From: Rubrivivax sp.
GTDB lineage: Bacteria > Pseudomonadota > Gammaproteobacteria > Burkholderiales > Burkholderiaceae_C
DNA length: 64,000 nucleotides
Assembly: GCA_022842595.1 (NCBI GenBank)
Contig: JALHPF010000003.1
Coordinates: forward strand, 124,001-188,000
Direction of reading: 5' to 3'
This document shows positions 1 to 10,187 of the stretch, one piece after another (the stretch's first letter is position 1; each line of letters begins with the position of its first letter). The notes under the pieces were generated by a model that saw only the letters and a program-made list of their open reading frames with translations, searched no databases and had not been told where the DNA came from. Both the position numbers and the translations under genes were made by a program.

Positions 1-805
1 CCAGGAAGCGGAATCCGCTGCTGCGTGCCACCACGGGTTCGGTCACGCGCACCAGGCGCTGGACCGAAGGCAGGGCGACGCGCGTGTGCGCCTGCACCCA
101 TGCCGCCGGGGCCAGGCCGGTCAGGCCCAGGAAGCGGGCCAGGGTGTCGATGGCCACGTGCTCGGCCGCGCTTTCCCAGTGCTGGCCACATTCGACGAGC
201 AGCGCCTTCTTCGCGCTGGCCGGGTCGCCGAAGGCACCGCGTTCGATCATGCGCAAACCGGCCGGATGGCCGGTGTCGATCAGCAGGTCGGCCGGCTGGC
301 CCAGGGCGCGGGCGAAGGCGGCGTTCTTGTCGAGCCTGCCGCACACCATCAGCGGCCGGCAGGGCTCGCCCATGCTGTGGATGTCGAGCAGCAGGTCCGC
401 TTCGTCGACGAAAGGGCGCAACAAGCGCGCGCGTCGCAATTCGACGCTGTCGCCCGGGCCGTCCAGCGTGGCGTCGGCCCACACGCGGTTGTAGTCCTCG
501 TCGACGAAACGCGAAGGGAAGGGGTCATCCGGCTTGAAGCGGGCGTAGGCCTCGAGATTCGCATAGGCCAGGGTCAGAGTGCCACACAGCGGCTTGAACT
601 CGCCGCGGCGCAGCTGCAGCAGCAGCCAGTTCAGCGCGATGGCGCCGCAGATCTCGTTGCCATGCGTCAAGGCCTGCACCATCACCTTCGGGCCAGCCAG
701 GCCGCTGTCGAACACATGCACGCCGGGAACCGCGGTGTTCGACGGCAGCCAGGGCGAGATGTCTGGCGCCTGCAACTCGACTCTGACGGGTGTTCTATGC
801 GGCAT
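1..805 (-). CDS. M14-family deacylase (succinylglutamate desuccinylase/aspartoacylase type), 3' end beyond the window
   Basis: The product matches the zinc-dependent AstE/AspA branch of the M14 carboxypeptidase family, which removes acyl groups from N-acylated amino acids. About 268 residues are present and the C-terminus lies off the left edge. Zinc-site motifs are visible: THGNE (His48, Glu51), DIHSMG (His143) and a late glutamate in LLVEC (Glu205), the likely catalytic base. The ATG at 805 overlaps the last 11 bases of the upstream hydrolase gene, so the two are probably translationally coupled. No signal peptide is seen, so it should be cytoplasmic. The substrate cannot be read from sequence; its partner and the adjacent peptide importer suggest an N-acyl or N-formyl amino acid or small peptide. 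Confidence 0.85.
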   Translation of the reverse strand, partial: MPHRTPVRVELQAPDISPWLPSNTAVPGVHVFDSGLAGPKVMVQALTHGNEICGAIALNWLLLQLRRGEFKPLCGTLTLAYANLEAYARFKPDDPFPSRFVDEDYNRVWADATLDGPGDSVELRRARLLRPFVDEADLLLDIHSMGEPCRPLMVCGRLDKNAAFARALGQPADLLIDTGHPAGLRMIERGAFGDPASAKKALLVECGQHWESAAEHVAIDTLARFLGLTGLAPAAWVQAHTRVALPSVQRLVRVTEPVVARSSGFRFL

Positions 806-1670
806 GGACAGGTCTCGCGGTGATCCGGGTTTCGATGCCTTGAAGCAGCTGCATCAGATGCGCCTGCAGCGTGGCAAAGCCGGCGTGGGTCTCGATGCGG
901 TCCTCATGCATGTACAGGCGCTTGTTCACTTCCAGCTGCAGGCTGTGGCGGCCGCGCGCGGGGTCGGCGTAGGCCCGCACCAGTTCCACGCCCTTGAATG
1001 GGTCGTTGACCTTCACGTGATAACCGAAGCCGACCAGCACCTCGCGCACATGGGCCGTGAGCTCGGGCGCGCAGGTGCTGCCGTCGCGGTCGCCGAGCAC
1101 CATGTCGGCGCGGGCTTCGCCGTCCACGCCTTCCATGGCCACGCTCGACCAGGGGCCCATCGAATGGCAATTGATGTGGAAGACGACGCCGAAGTGCGCG
1201 TGGGCCGCGTCCAGCAGGGCCTGCAGGGTGGCGTGGTAGGGCCTGTGGTAGCCCTGCACACGCTGCTGCACTTCGGCCACGGTGAGCTTGCGGTCGTAGA
1301 TCGGCGTGTCGTCGATCATCGTGCGCCACAGCAGCGACTTGCCGATGCGCGACTTGCCGCTGTCCACCCGCTCGCCGGGCCAGGGCGAGTCCAGCAAGGC
1401 CGTATCGATGTCGGCGGCGTGGCGGTTGGGGTCGAGGTAGGTGCGCGGGAACTGCGCCGCCAGCAGCGGTACGCCGCGCTCGGCGGCCGGGCGGTAGAGC
1501 GTGTCGATGAAGCTGTCCTCGCCTTCGCGCAGCGCCGCTTCAGGCAGCGCCGCGCCGAAGTCGGCCGGCATCCGGAAGCCGGAATGCGGCGAATCCAGCA
1601 CGAGCGGGCTGGCCGGTTGGGCGCCTGCATGGGTGTGCGGGCCGTGGACGACGAGAACAGCGGATGTCAT
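795..1670 (-). CDS. N-formylglutamate amidohydrolase (HutG-like) family protein
   Basis: This 291-residue protein resembles N-formylglutamate deformylases, which release formate from N-formyl-L-glutamate in histidine catabolism and related routes. Family features are visible: DSPHSG at residues 26-31, a TYLDPNR segment, and the INCHSMGP metal-ligand motif in the middle. The ATG at 1670 places DSPHSG at its usual distance from the N-terminus. No other hut genes (hutH, hutU, hutI) are in the window, so a role in histidine breakdown is not supported by context. It overlaps the downstream M14 deacylase by 11 bases and is divergent from the peptide ABC operon across a 153-base spacer. A general N-acyl/N-formyl amino acid hydrolase is an alternative. 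Confidence 0.85.
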   Translation of the reverse strand: MTSAVLVVHGPHTHAGAQPASPLVLDSPHSGFRMPADFGAALPEAALREGEDSFIDTLYRPAAERGVPLLAAQFPRTYLDPNRHAADIDTALLDSPWPGERVDSGKSRIGKSLLWRTMIDDTPIYDRKLTVAEVQQRVQGYHRPYHATLQALLDAAHAHFGVVFHINCHSMGPWSSVAMEGVDGEARADMVLGDRDGSTCAPELTAHVREVLVGFGYHVKVNDPFKGVELVRAYADPARGRHSLQLEVNKRLYMHEDRIETHAGFATLQAHLMQLLQGIETRITARPVHAA

Positions 1671-1823
1671 GCCCGCAAGTATCGGCGGTGGCCGGGCGCC
1701 ACGGTGGCAGAGTCCTTGCTTGTCTGCCCACCGACCAACCCGGGGCGACCCGGATGGTGACCCCCGGGGCAATCGATAGCATCTGGCCGCACCTGCCCTC
1801 CCGCCGCCAGGACCACAGACACC
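1671..1823. promoter_or_regulatory. Divergent intergenic region between the deacylase pair and the peptide ABC operon
   Basis: This 153-base spacer separates two divergent operons and must hold both promoters. I could not identify convincing -35/-10 pairs or an operator. Its position suggests that import and hydrolysis are co-regulated from here. Confidence 0.4.
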
Positions 1824-3620
1824 ATGCAAGAACGAGCCATTCGCGAGCTGATCGACGATGTCCGACGCGGCACCCTGCCCCGCCGCCAGTTCATCCAGCG
1901 CCTGGTGGCGGCGGGCCTTGCTGCGCCAGTGGCGGCACAGCTGCTGCTGCACGCCGGCGTTGCCCAGGCCCAGGCCCAGACCGCCAGCCTCTACAAGCCC
2001 ACCAAGCGCGGCGGCGGCGGTGCGCTGAAGCTGCTGTGGTGGCAAGGTCCGACCCTGCTGAACCCGCACTTCGCCAGCGGCACGAAGGACCAGGAAGGTT
2101 CGCGCATCTTCTACGAGCCGCTGGCCGCCTGGGACGCGGACGGCAACCTCGTGCCAATCCTCGCCGCCGAGGTACCCAGCCGCGACAACGGCGGCCTGGC
2201 CGCCGATGGCAAGAGCGTGGTCTGGAAGCTGAAGAAGGGCGTCACCTGGCACGACGGCGCACCCTTCACCGCCGACGACTGCGTCTTCAACTGGGAATAC
2301 GCCCGCGACCCCGGCACGGCGGCCGTCACCATCGGCCCCTACAAGGACATCAAGGTGTTGAAGGTGGACAGCCACACCATCCGCATCGAATTTGCCAAGC
2401 CCACGCCGTTCTGGGCAGAAGCCTTTGTCGGCACGATCGGGCAGATCATTCCCAAGCACCTGTTCGGCGCCTTCATCGGAGCGAAGTCGCGCGAGGCGCC
2501 GGCCAACCTGAAGCCGGTGGGCACGGGCCCCTACAAGTTCGTCGACTTCAAGCCCGGCGACATGGTGCGCGGCGAACTGAATCCAAACTACCACCTGCCG
2601 AACCGCCCGTTCTTCGACACCATCGAGATGAAGGGCGGCGGTGACGCGGTGAGCGCAGCACGTGCGGTGCTGCAGACCGGTGAATACGATTTCGCCTGGA
2701 ACCTGCAGGTCGAAGACGAGATCCTGAAGCGCCTGGAAGCCGGTGGCAAGGGCCGCGCCTTCATCACCCCCGGCGGCAATATCGAATTCATCCAGCTCGC
2801 CTTCTGCGACCCGAACACCGAAGTCGAAGGCGAACGTGCACACCCGAATTCCCGCCACCCCGTCTTCAGCGACCCCGCCGTACGCCAGGCCATGGCCCTG
2901 CTCATCGACCGCAAGAGCGTGCAGGAATTCATCTACGGCCGCACGGGGGTGGCCACGGCCAACTTCGTCAACAACCCGCAGCGCTTCAGAAGCCCGAACA
3001 TGAAGTTCGAGTTCAGCCTGGACAAGGCCAATGCGGTGCTCGAAGCCGCCGGCTGGAAGAAGGGCAGCGACGGCATCCGCGAAAAGGGCGGCAGGAAGCT
3101 GAAGTTCCTGTTCCAGACCAGCATCAACGCGCCGCGGCAGAAGACGCAGACCGTCATCAAGCAGGCTGCGGCCAAGGTCGGCATCGAACTGGAACTGAAG
3201 TCGGTGACGGGCGCGGTGTTCTTCAGCAGCGACGTCGCCAACCCCGACACCTACGGCAAGTTCTGGGCGGACATGCAGATGTACACGACCACCATGACCC
3301 AGCCCGACCCGGAACGGTTCCTGGACCAGTACGTCAGCTGGGAAATATCGAGCAAGGCCAACAAATGGCAGGGCCGAAACATCGGCCGCTGGCGCAGCGA
3401 CGACTACGACAAGGCCTTCCGCGCGGCAGAAGGCGAGCTCGACCCGGTGAAGCGCGCCGCCCACCTCATCCGCTGCAACGACCTGGCCTGCGGTGATGGC
3501 TACATCGTGCCCCTGGTCTACCGCCCGCGCGTGGCCGGCGTCGCCACCAAGCTCGTGGCGCACCTTTCGGGCTGGGACAACGACATGTGGAACCTGCGCG
3601 ACTGGTATCGGGAAGCATGA
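1824..3620 (+). CDS. Peptide/nickel-type ABC transporter substrate-binding protein 1 (SBP family 5)
   Basis: This 598-residue periplasmic receptor belongs to the DppA/OppA family. The N-terminus has a twin-arginine signal (LPRRQF, Arg20-Arg21) followed by a hydrophobic stretch ending near VAQAQ, so Tat export is likely. A charged helix of about 18 residues precedes the RR motif, as in the third paralogue. Conserved family segments include the NPHF region, WKLKKGVTWHDG with FTADD, and VGTGPYKF. It is the first of three paralogous receptors joined by ATGA overlaps and followed by permease and ATPase genes. Length is slightly above the usual 530-550, mostly from the N-terminal extension. Confidence 0.9.
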   Translation: MQERAIRELIDDVRRGTLPRRQFIQRLVAAGLAAPVAAQLLLHAGVAQAQAQTASLYKPTKRGGGGALKLLWWQGPTLLNPHFASGTKDQEGSRIFYEPLAAWDADGNLVPILAAEVPSRDNGGLAADGKSVVWKLKKGVTWHDGAPFTADDCVFNWEYARDPGTAAVTIGPYKDIKVLKVDSHTIRIEFAKPTPFWAEAFVGTIGQIIPKHLFGAFIGAKSREAPANLKPVGTGPYKFVDFKPGDMVRGELNPNYHLPNRPFFDTIEMKGGGDAVSAARAVLQTGEYDFAWNLQVEDEILKRLEAGGKGRAFITPGGNIEFIQLAFCDPNTEVEGERAHPNSRHPVFSDPAVRQAMALLIDRKSVQEFIYGRTGVATANFVNNPQRFRSPNMKFEFSLDKANAVLEAAGWKKGSDGIREKGGRKLKFLFQTSINAPRQKTQTVIKQAAAKVGIELELKSVTGAVFFSSDVANPDTYGKFWADMQMYTTTMTQPDPERFLDQYVSWEISSKANKWQGRNIGRWRSDDYDKAFRAAEGELDPVKRAAHLIRCNDLACGDGYIVPLVYRPRVAGVATKLVAHLSGWDNDMWNLRDWYREA

Positions 3621-5341
3621 CCACGGGCCTGTCGCGCTCGCGCCGTCTGGCGCTGCAGGGCCTGGCGGCCGGCGGGCTGGCGACGCTGGCATACGCCGCA
3701 TCGGCACAGGGCTACAAGCCCACGCAACGCGGCGGCGGCGGCACGCTGAAGCTGCTGTTCTGGCAGGGCCCGACCCTGTTGAACCCGCACTTCGCCACGG
3801 GCCAGAAGGACATGGAAGGCTGCCGGCTGTTCTACGAACCGCTGATCGCCTGGAACCAGGAAGGCGAGATGCTGCCGGTGCTGGCGGCCGAGATTCCCAG
3901 CCGCAGCAACGGCGGCGTGGCCGCCGATGGCAAGAGCGTCACCTGGAAGCTGAAGAAAGGCGTGCTCTGGCACGACGGCAAGCCCTTCACCGCCGACGAC
4001 GTGGTCTTCAACCACCGCTACGCCACCGACCCGCAGACGGCGGCCACCACCAGCGGAAGTTACGGCGGCGTGAAGACGGTGGAAAAGATCGACGCGCACT
4101 CCGTGCGCGTGGTCTTCGAACGCCCCACGCCGTTCTGGGCCGGCACCTATGCCAGCGACCAGCACATCCCCAAGCATGTGTTCGAGCCCTACATCGGCGC
4201 GAAGTCGCGCGACGCGCCGGCCAACCTGACGCCGGTGGGCACCGGGCCCTACACCTTCGTCGACTTCAAGCCCGGCGACCTGGTTCGCGGCAAGCTCAAC
4301 CCGGCTTACCACCTGCCGAACCGTCCGCACTTCGACAGCGTCGAAATCAAGGGCGGTGGCGACGCCGTCGGCGCCGCGCGTGCCGTGCTGCAGACCGGCG
4401 AATACGACTTCGCCTGGAACCTGCAGGTCGAAGACGAACTGCTCAAACGGCTGGAAGGCTCGGGCAAGGGCGTGGTCACGCTGCAGCCCGGTGGTGCCGT
4501 CGAATTCATCCAGCTGAACTACACCGACCCGAACAAGGAACTGGCCGGCGAACGTTCGCACCGCGACACCCGCCACCCGCTCTTCAGCGACCCGGCGGTG
4601 CGCCAGGCCATCGGCCTCTTGATCGACCGCGAAGGCATCCAGAAATTCATCTACGGCCGCACCGGGCGCACCACGGCCAACATCGTCAACGACCTGCCGC
4701 GCGTCACCAGCCCCAACACCCGCTTCGAGTTCAACCCCGACAAGGCCGCGGCGCTGCTGGAAAACGCAGGCTGGAAGAAGGCCGGTGACGGCATCCGCCA
4801 GAAGGACGGCCGCAAGCTCAGCCTGTTGTTCCAGACCAGCATCAATTCGACCCGGCAGAAGACCCAGGCCGTCATCAAGCAGGCGGCAGCGAAGGTGGGC
4901 ATCGCCATCGAGATCAAGGCCGTGCAAGGCGCCGTGTTTTTCAGCACCGACGTGGCCAACACCGACACCTACGGCAAGTTCTACGCCGACATGCAGATGT
5001 ACACCAACAGCCTGGGCCGGCCCGACCCGCAGGGCTACCTGCGCCAGTTCATCAGCGAAGAGTTCGCCACCCAGGCCAACAAGTGGCAGGGCGACAACCT
5101 GGCGCGCTGGCGCAATGCCGAGTTCGACGCGCTGTACAAGCAGGCCGACACTGAGCTGGACCCCGCCAAGCGTGCCGCGCTGCTGATCCGCATGAACGAC
5201 CTGCTGATCACCGACGGCTACGTCATCCCGGTGGTGGCGCGCAGCGAAGTGACGGCGCGCGCGAAGACGCTGGTGGGTCCGATCTCGGCCTGGCGGCTGA
5301 GCCTGGACCAGATCCACGACTGGTACCGGGTGCCGGCATGA
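3617..5341 (+). CDS. Peptide/nickel-type ABC transporter substrate-binding protein 2 (SBP family 5)
   Basis: This is the second paralogue, 574 residues. I chose the ATG at 3617 because it overlaps the previous stop as ATGA and puts a Tat-like signal (SRSRR, Arg9-Arg10, then a hydrophobic stretch ending AYAASA) at the N-terminus; a start 30 bases upstream would bury it. It lacks the pre-Tat charged helix of its two neighbours. The body is colinear with the first receptor, including WKLKKGVLWHDG with FTADD and VGTGPYTF. It is most likely a periplasmic receptor sharing the downstream permease, with a different ligand preference. Confidence 0.9.
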   Translation: MTTGLSRSRRLALQGLAAGGLATLAYAASAQGYKPTQRGGGGTLKLLFWQGPTLLNPHFATGQKDMEGCRLFYEPLIAWNQEGEMLPVLAAEIPSRSNGGVAADGKSVTWKLKKGVLWHDGKPFTADDVVFNHRYATDPQTAATTSGSYGGVKTVEKIDAHSVRVVFERPTPFWAGTYASDQHIPKHVFEPYIGAKSRDAPANLTPVGTGPYTFVDFKPGDLVRGKLNPAYHLPNRPHFDSVEIKGGGDAVGAARAVLQTGEYDFAWNLQVEDELLKRLEGSGKGVVTLQPGGAVEFIQLNYTDPNKELAGERSHRDTRHPLFSDPAVRQAIGLLIDREGIQKFIYGRTGRTTANIVNDLPRVTSPNTRFEFNPDKAAALLENAGWKKAGDGIRQKDGRKLSLLFQTSINSTRQKTQAVIKQAAAKVGIAIEIKAVQGAVFFSTDVANTDTYGKFYADMQMYTNSLGRPDPQGYLRQFISEEFATQANKWQGDNLARWRNAEFDALYKQADTELDPAKRAALLIRMNDLLITDGYVIPVVARSEVTARAKTLVGPISAWRLSLDQIHDWYRVPA

Positions 5342-7119
5342 AGACCGAACAGATCCAGGCCCTGATCGAGCAGGTGCGCACCCGGCACCTGCCGCGGCGT
5401 GCCTTCATCGCACGCATGACGGCTTGCGGCCTGAGCGTGCCGATGGCCGGCATGCTGCTGCTGAATGCCGGTGTGGCGCAGTCGCAGCCCGCACCCTACG
5501 CGCCCACTCGCCGCGGCGGCGGCGGCGCCTTGCGCATCCTGGAATGGCAAAGCCCGACGCTGCTGAACCCGCATTTCGCGACAGGGCTGAAGGACAACAC
5601 CGGCTCGCGCATCTTCTACGAACCTCTGGCCCAGTTCGACGCCGAGGGCAACCTCGAACCGGTTCTGGCTGCGGAGCTGCCCAGCCTGGCCAACGGCGGC
5701 CTGGCAGCGGACGGCAGGAGCGTGGTCTGGAAGCTGAAGAAGGGCGTCACCTGGCACGACGGCCAGCCCTTCACCGCCGACGACGTCATCTTCAACTGGC
5801 AGTACGCCATCGACCCGGCCACCGCCAGCGTCACGCTCGGAAGCTACGGCAACCTGAAGCTGGAGAAGGTCGACTCGCACACCGTGCGCGTCGTCTTCGC
5901 CAGGCCTTCGCCGTTCTGGCCGGGCCAGTATTCGCAGGTGTTCCTGGTGCCCAGGCACCTGTTTGCGCCCTACATCGGCGCGAAGTCGCGCGAGGCACCC
6001 AACAACAACAAGCCGGTGGGCACCGGCCCCTACACCTTCGTCGAATTCAGGCCCGGCGACCTGCTTCGCGCGGCGCTCAACCCGAACTACCACCTGCCCA
6101 ACCGCCCGCATTTCGACACACTGGAAATGAAGGGCGGCGGCGACGCCGTCTCGGCCGCGCGCGCGGTGCTGCAGACCGGCGACTACGACTTCGCCAGCAG
6201 CCTGGTGATTCCGGACGACCTGGCCGAGCGGCTGGAAGCCGCCGGCAAGGGCCGGCTGCAGTTCGAGGCCGGCAGCGCCACCACGGCCATCTACCTGAAC
6301 TTCACCGACCCGAACACCGCAGTCGAGGGCGAGCGCTCGCACGCCAGCACGCGCCACCCGGTGTTTCGTGACCCCGCCGTGCGCCGGGCCTTCGGCCACC
6401 TGATCGACCGCGACAGTCTGCAGCGTTATGTCTACGGCCGGCAGGGCCAGGCCACCACCAACTTCATCAACAACCCGGCGCGCTACCGCAGCCCGAACAC
6501 CCGCGCCGACTACAGCATCGACAAGGCCAGGGCTCTGCTCGACGCGGCCGGCTGGAAGCCCGGCGTCGATGGCGTGCGCACGAAGGAAGGCAAGAAGCTC
6601 GCGCTGCTGTTCCAGGGCAGCGTCGGCGCGGTCGGCCAGAAGCTGCAGACGGTGGTGAAGCAGGCGGCGCAGCAGGTGGGCATCCAGCTCGAGATCAAGG
6701 CCGTGGTCGCCAGCGTGTTCTTCTCGTCGGACGTCGGCAACCCCGACACCTACGGCAAGTTCAACGCCGACCTGCAGACCTACAACTGGACGAGCAACAG
6801 CCCCGACCCGGAATACCTGATGCAGTGCTTCCTCACGTCGGAGGTCTCGAGCAAGGCCAACAAGTGGCTGGGCCAGAACCTGGTGCGATGGCAGAACCCG
6901 GAGTTCGACGCCGCCTTCAGCGCAGCGGAAACCGAGCTCGACCCCGTCAAGCGCGCGGCGCTGTTCATCCGCATGAACGACCTGGTGGTGAACGACGGCT
7001 ATGTCATTCCGATCCTGGCACGGAATTCGGTCCGGGCGCTGGCCAGGAACCTGGTGGCCCCGCTGGCGGCCTGGCGCAACGACATGGCGTCGCTGGCCCA
7101 CTGGTACCGAACGAACTGA
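5338..7119 (+). CDS. Peptide/nickel-type ABC transporter substrate-binding protein 3 (SBP family 5)
   Basis: This is the third paralogue, 593 residues, joined to the second by an ATGA overlap. The N-terminus has a charged helix and then LPRRAF (Arg20-Arg21), a Tat signal, with a hydrophobic core ending AGVAQSQ. It shares the family-5 segments WKLKKGVTWHDG, FTADD and VGTGPYTF. It differs from the other two where they read WNLQVEDE: here the chain reads SSLVIPDD. This suggests a different ligand pocket. It is directly followed by the permease gene. Confidence 0.9.
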   Translation: MKTEQIQALIEQVRTRHLPRRAFIARMTACGLSVPMAGMLLLNAGVAQSQPAPYAPTRRGGGGALRILEWQSPTLLNPHFATGLKDNTGSRIFYEPLAQFDAEGNLEPVLAAELPSLANGGLAADGRSVVWKLKKGVTWHDGQPFTADDVIFNWQYAIDPATASVTLGSYGNLKLEKVDSHTVRVVFARPSPFWPGQYSQVFLVPRHLFAPYIGAKSREAPNNNKPVGTGPYTFVEFRPGDLLRAALNPNYHLPNRPHFDTLEMKGGGDAVSAARAVLQTGDYDFASSLVIPDDLAERLEAAGKGRLQFEAGSATTAIYLNFTDPNTAVEGERSHASTRHPVFRDPAVRRAFGHLIDRDSLQRYVYGRQGQATTNFINNPARYRSPNTRADYSIDKARALLDAAGWKPGVDGVRTKEGKKLALLFQGSVGAVGQKLQTVVKQAAQQVGIQLEIKAVVASVFFSSDVGNPDTYGKFNADLQTYNWTSNSPDPEYLMQCFLTSEVSSKANKWLGQNLVRWQNPEFDAAFSAAETELDPVKRAALFIRMNDLVVNDGYVIPILARNSVRALARNLVAPLAAWRNDMASLAHWYRTN

Positions 7120-7129
7120 GCCGGCCGAC

Positions 7130-8089
7130 TTGGGACCCTACATCCTCCGCCGTCTGCTGATTGCCATTCCCAGCCTGCTGGGCATCAGCGTTGTCCTGTT
7201 CACCGTGCTGGCCCTGGCACCCGGCGACCCCTTCGAGGAACTGGCCACCAACCCCAACGTGCCGGCCGAAGTGCGGCAGATGCTGCGCGACAAGTTCGGC
7301 CTCGACGACCCCGTCTGGCAACGCTACTTCCGCTGGCTGGCGGCCATGGTGCAGGGCGACTGGGGCTTCAGCTTCATCAGCCGTGTCGACGTCGACACGC
7401 TGATCTGGCAGCGTGTGCCGGTGACGCTGGCCGTGATCGGCGCGGCGCAGGTGCTGGCCATCCTGATCGCGCTGCCGGTGGGCACGCTGGCCGCCACACG
7501 CCCCTATTCGGTGTTCGACCAGATCGCCAACACCCTGGCCTTCATCGGGTTCTCGCTGCCTACCTTCTTCACCGGGCTGCTGCTGATCCTGCTGTTCTCG
7601 ATCACGCTGGACTGGCTGCCTTTCGTGTATCGCGCCGACATCGCCGCCACCGGCTGGGCCTGGTGGTGGGAGCACATCAAGCAGAGCATCATGCCGGTGC
7701 TGGTGCTGGGCCTGTTCCAGGGCGCCAGCCTGACGCGCTTCGTGCGCAACGCGGTGATGGACGTGATCAAGCTCGACTACGTCACCACGGCGCGCAGCAA
7801 GGGCCTGAACGAGCGCACCGTGGTCATCAAGCATGTGGTGCGCAACGCGATGATTCCGGTCGTCACCCTCGTGGCCCTGCAGATGCCGGCGGTGTTCGGC
7901 GGCGCCATCGTCACCGAGCAGATCTTCCGCATTCCCGGCATCGGCAGCCTGCTCATCGACGCCATCCTGCGCAACGACACCCCGGTGATCATGGCCGTGA
8001 CCTTCGTCTTCGCCTGCCTGGTGGTGCTGTTCAACCTGATCGCCGACCTGCTGTATGGCTGGCTCGATCCACGAGTGAGCTACCGATGA
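7130..8089 (+). CDS. ABC transporter permease, DppB/OppB type
   Basis: This inner-membrane permease has about 319 residues and six predicted hydrophobic segments. The usual N-terminal PYILRRLL motif follows a TTG codon at 7130, ten bases after the preceding stop. I take TTG as the start because the in-frame ATG further upstream lies inside the previous gene. The EAA-loop region that contacts the ATPase (DYVTTARSKGL) is intact. It should pair with the DppC-type permease at 8277, from which it is separated by a palindrome-rich spacer. Confidence 0.87.
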   Translation: MGPYILRRLLIAIPSLLGISVVLFTVLALAPGDPFEELATNPNVPAEVRQMLRDKFGLDDPVWQRYFRWLAAMVQGDWGFSFISRVDVDTLIWQRVPVTLAVIGAAQVLAILIALPVGTLAATRPYSVFDQIANTLAFIGFSLPTFFTGLLLILLFSITLDWLPFVYRADIAATGWAWWWEHIKQSIMPVLVLGLFQGASLTRFVRNAVMDVIKLDYVTTARSKGLNERTVVIKHVVRNAMIPVVTLVALQMPAVFGGAIVTEQIFRIPGIGSLLIDAILRNDTPVIMAVTFVFACLVVLFNLIADLLYGWLDPRVSYR

Positions 8090-8091
8090 AT

Positions 8092-8234
8092 TGGAGCCCC
8101 CAAGCTCGCTGGCGCTCGCTACCCCCCAAGGCGGGGCGAGCCGGACGACAAGCAGTCCTGAGGACTGCTTGTCGCCTGCGAGCGCCATCGGCGTCCTCGC
8201 CGATGGCCGTCCGCCGACGGCCCGGCAAAGCCGG
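8092..8234. repeat. Cluster of intergenic palindromes (REP-like) between two permease genes
   Basis: The 187-base spacer between the permease genes is packed with inverted repeats. 8146-8174 has a perfect 13-base stem with a 3-base loop. 8184-8207 has a perfect 10-base stem around TCCT. 8206-8221 has a 6-base stem around CGCC. 8222-8234 has a 5-base stem around AAA. Upstream of these, GCTCGC and C-run/G-run blocks form another imperfect palindrome. No run of T follows, so these are not simple Rho-independent terminators. The form resembles REP-type elements; an effect on mRNA stability or partial attenuation is inference. Confidence 0.75.
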
Positions 8235-8276
8235 TTCCGTGGCGGGAAGCTTGGGCATTGACCGAGCGCTCTCGGC

Positions 8277-9188
8277 ATGACGTCAACTGCAATGGCCGCT
8301 GCGCGCCGCCCGCCCGTGTCGCCCTGGCTGGAAGCCTGGCGCCGATTCCGCCGCCACCGCATGGCGGTGATCAGTCTCATCGTGTTGAGCCTGATGGTGC
8401 TGGCCGTGCTGGTGGGTCCGCTCTTCTACACGGTGTCGATCAGCGACATCGACTTCACCGCCCGCCTGGCCAGGCCCAGCGCGGCGCATCCGCTGGGCAC
8501 CGACGACCTCGGGCAGGACCTGCTGGCGCGCATCCTCTACGGCGGCCGCATCTCGCTGGCCGTGGGGCTGGCAGCGATGACGATGGCCATCGTCGTGGGC
8601 GTGTTCATCGGCGCGGTCGCGGGCATCAGCCGCGGCTGGGTCGACACCGTGCTGATGTGGATCACCGACCTGTTCCTGAGCCTGCCGCAGCTGCCGCTGC
8701 TGCTGCTGCTGATCTACCTGCTGCGCGACACGCTGAAGGTGGCCTTCGGCCCCGAGGTCGGCGTGTTCCTGCTCATCGTCTTCGTCATCGGCGGCTTCGG
8801 CTGGATGCCCGTGGCGCGCCTGGTGCGCGCGCAGTTCTTCAGCCTGCGCGAGAAGGAATTCGTCGAAGCCGCACGCGCGCTGGGTGCGAGCACGCCGCGC
8901 CAGGTCTGGCGCCACATCCTGCCCAACAGCCTGGGCCCGGTGATCGTGGCCGGCACCATCGACGTGGCCGCGGCCATCCTCGCCGAAAGCACGCTGTCGT
9001 TCCTGGGCCTGGGCTTCCCGCCCGATATTCCCACCTGGGGCCGCATCCTCTTCGACGCGAAGGACTACCTCGACATCGCCCCGCACTGGGCACTGTTCCC
9101 GGGCCTGGCCATCTTCCTGGCGGTGCTGACGATCAACTTCATCGGCGACGGCCTGCGCGACGCGCTCGACCCGCGGCGGGTGGACTGA
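8277..9188 (+). CDS. ABC transporter permease, DppC/OppC type
   Basis: This 303-residue inner-membrane permease has a cytoplasmic N-terminus ([10 protein letters not shown], typical of DppC), a first hydrophobic segment near residue 40, the [10 protein letters not shown] periplasmic motif and five further hydrophobic segments. The EAA-like loop ([12 protein letters not shown]) is present. The ATG at 8277 follows the palindromic spacer and the next gene begins one base after this stop. It forms the membrane channel with the 7130 gene product. Confidence 0.9.
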   Translation: MTSTAMAAARRPPVSPWLEAWRRFRRHRMAVISLIVLSLMVLAVLVGPLFYTVSISDIDFTARLARPSAAHPLGTDDLGQDLLARILYGGRISLAVGLAAMTMAIVVGVFIGAVAGISRGWVDTVLMWITDLFLSLPQLPLLLLLIYLLRDTLKVAFGPEVGVFLLIVFVIGGFGWMPVARLVRAQFFSLREKEFVEAARALGASTPRQVWRHILPNSLGPVIVAGTIDVAAAILAESTLSFLGLGFPPDIPTWGRILFDAKDYLDIAPHWALFPGLAIFLAVLTINFIGDGLRDALDPRRVD

Positions 9189-9189
9189 C

Positions 9190-10170
<981 letters not shown>

Positions 10171-10187
10171 GTGCGGTGTCTGCTTGC

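Noticed and set aside
795..3707. 970-residue open frame on the minus strand across the first binding protein gene
   Set aside because: It is an antisense shadow of GC-rich coding sequence. Only its last 291 codons (from 1670) match a real family.
8146..8174. CRISPR repeat or tRNA-like fold among the palindromes
   Set aside because: There are no regularly spaced direct repeats with spacers and no cloverleaf or CCA-end features.
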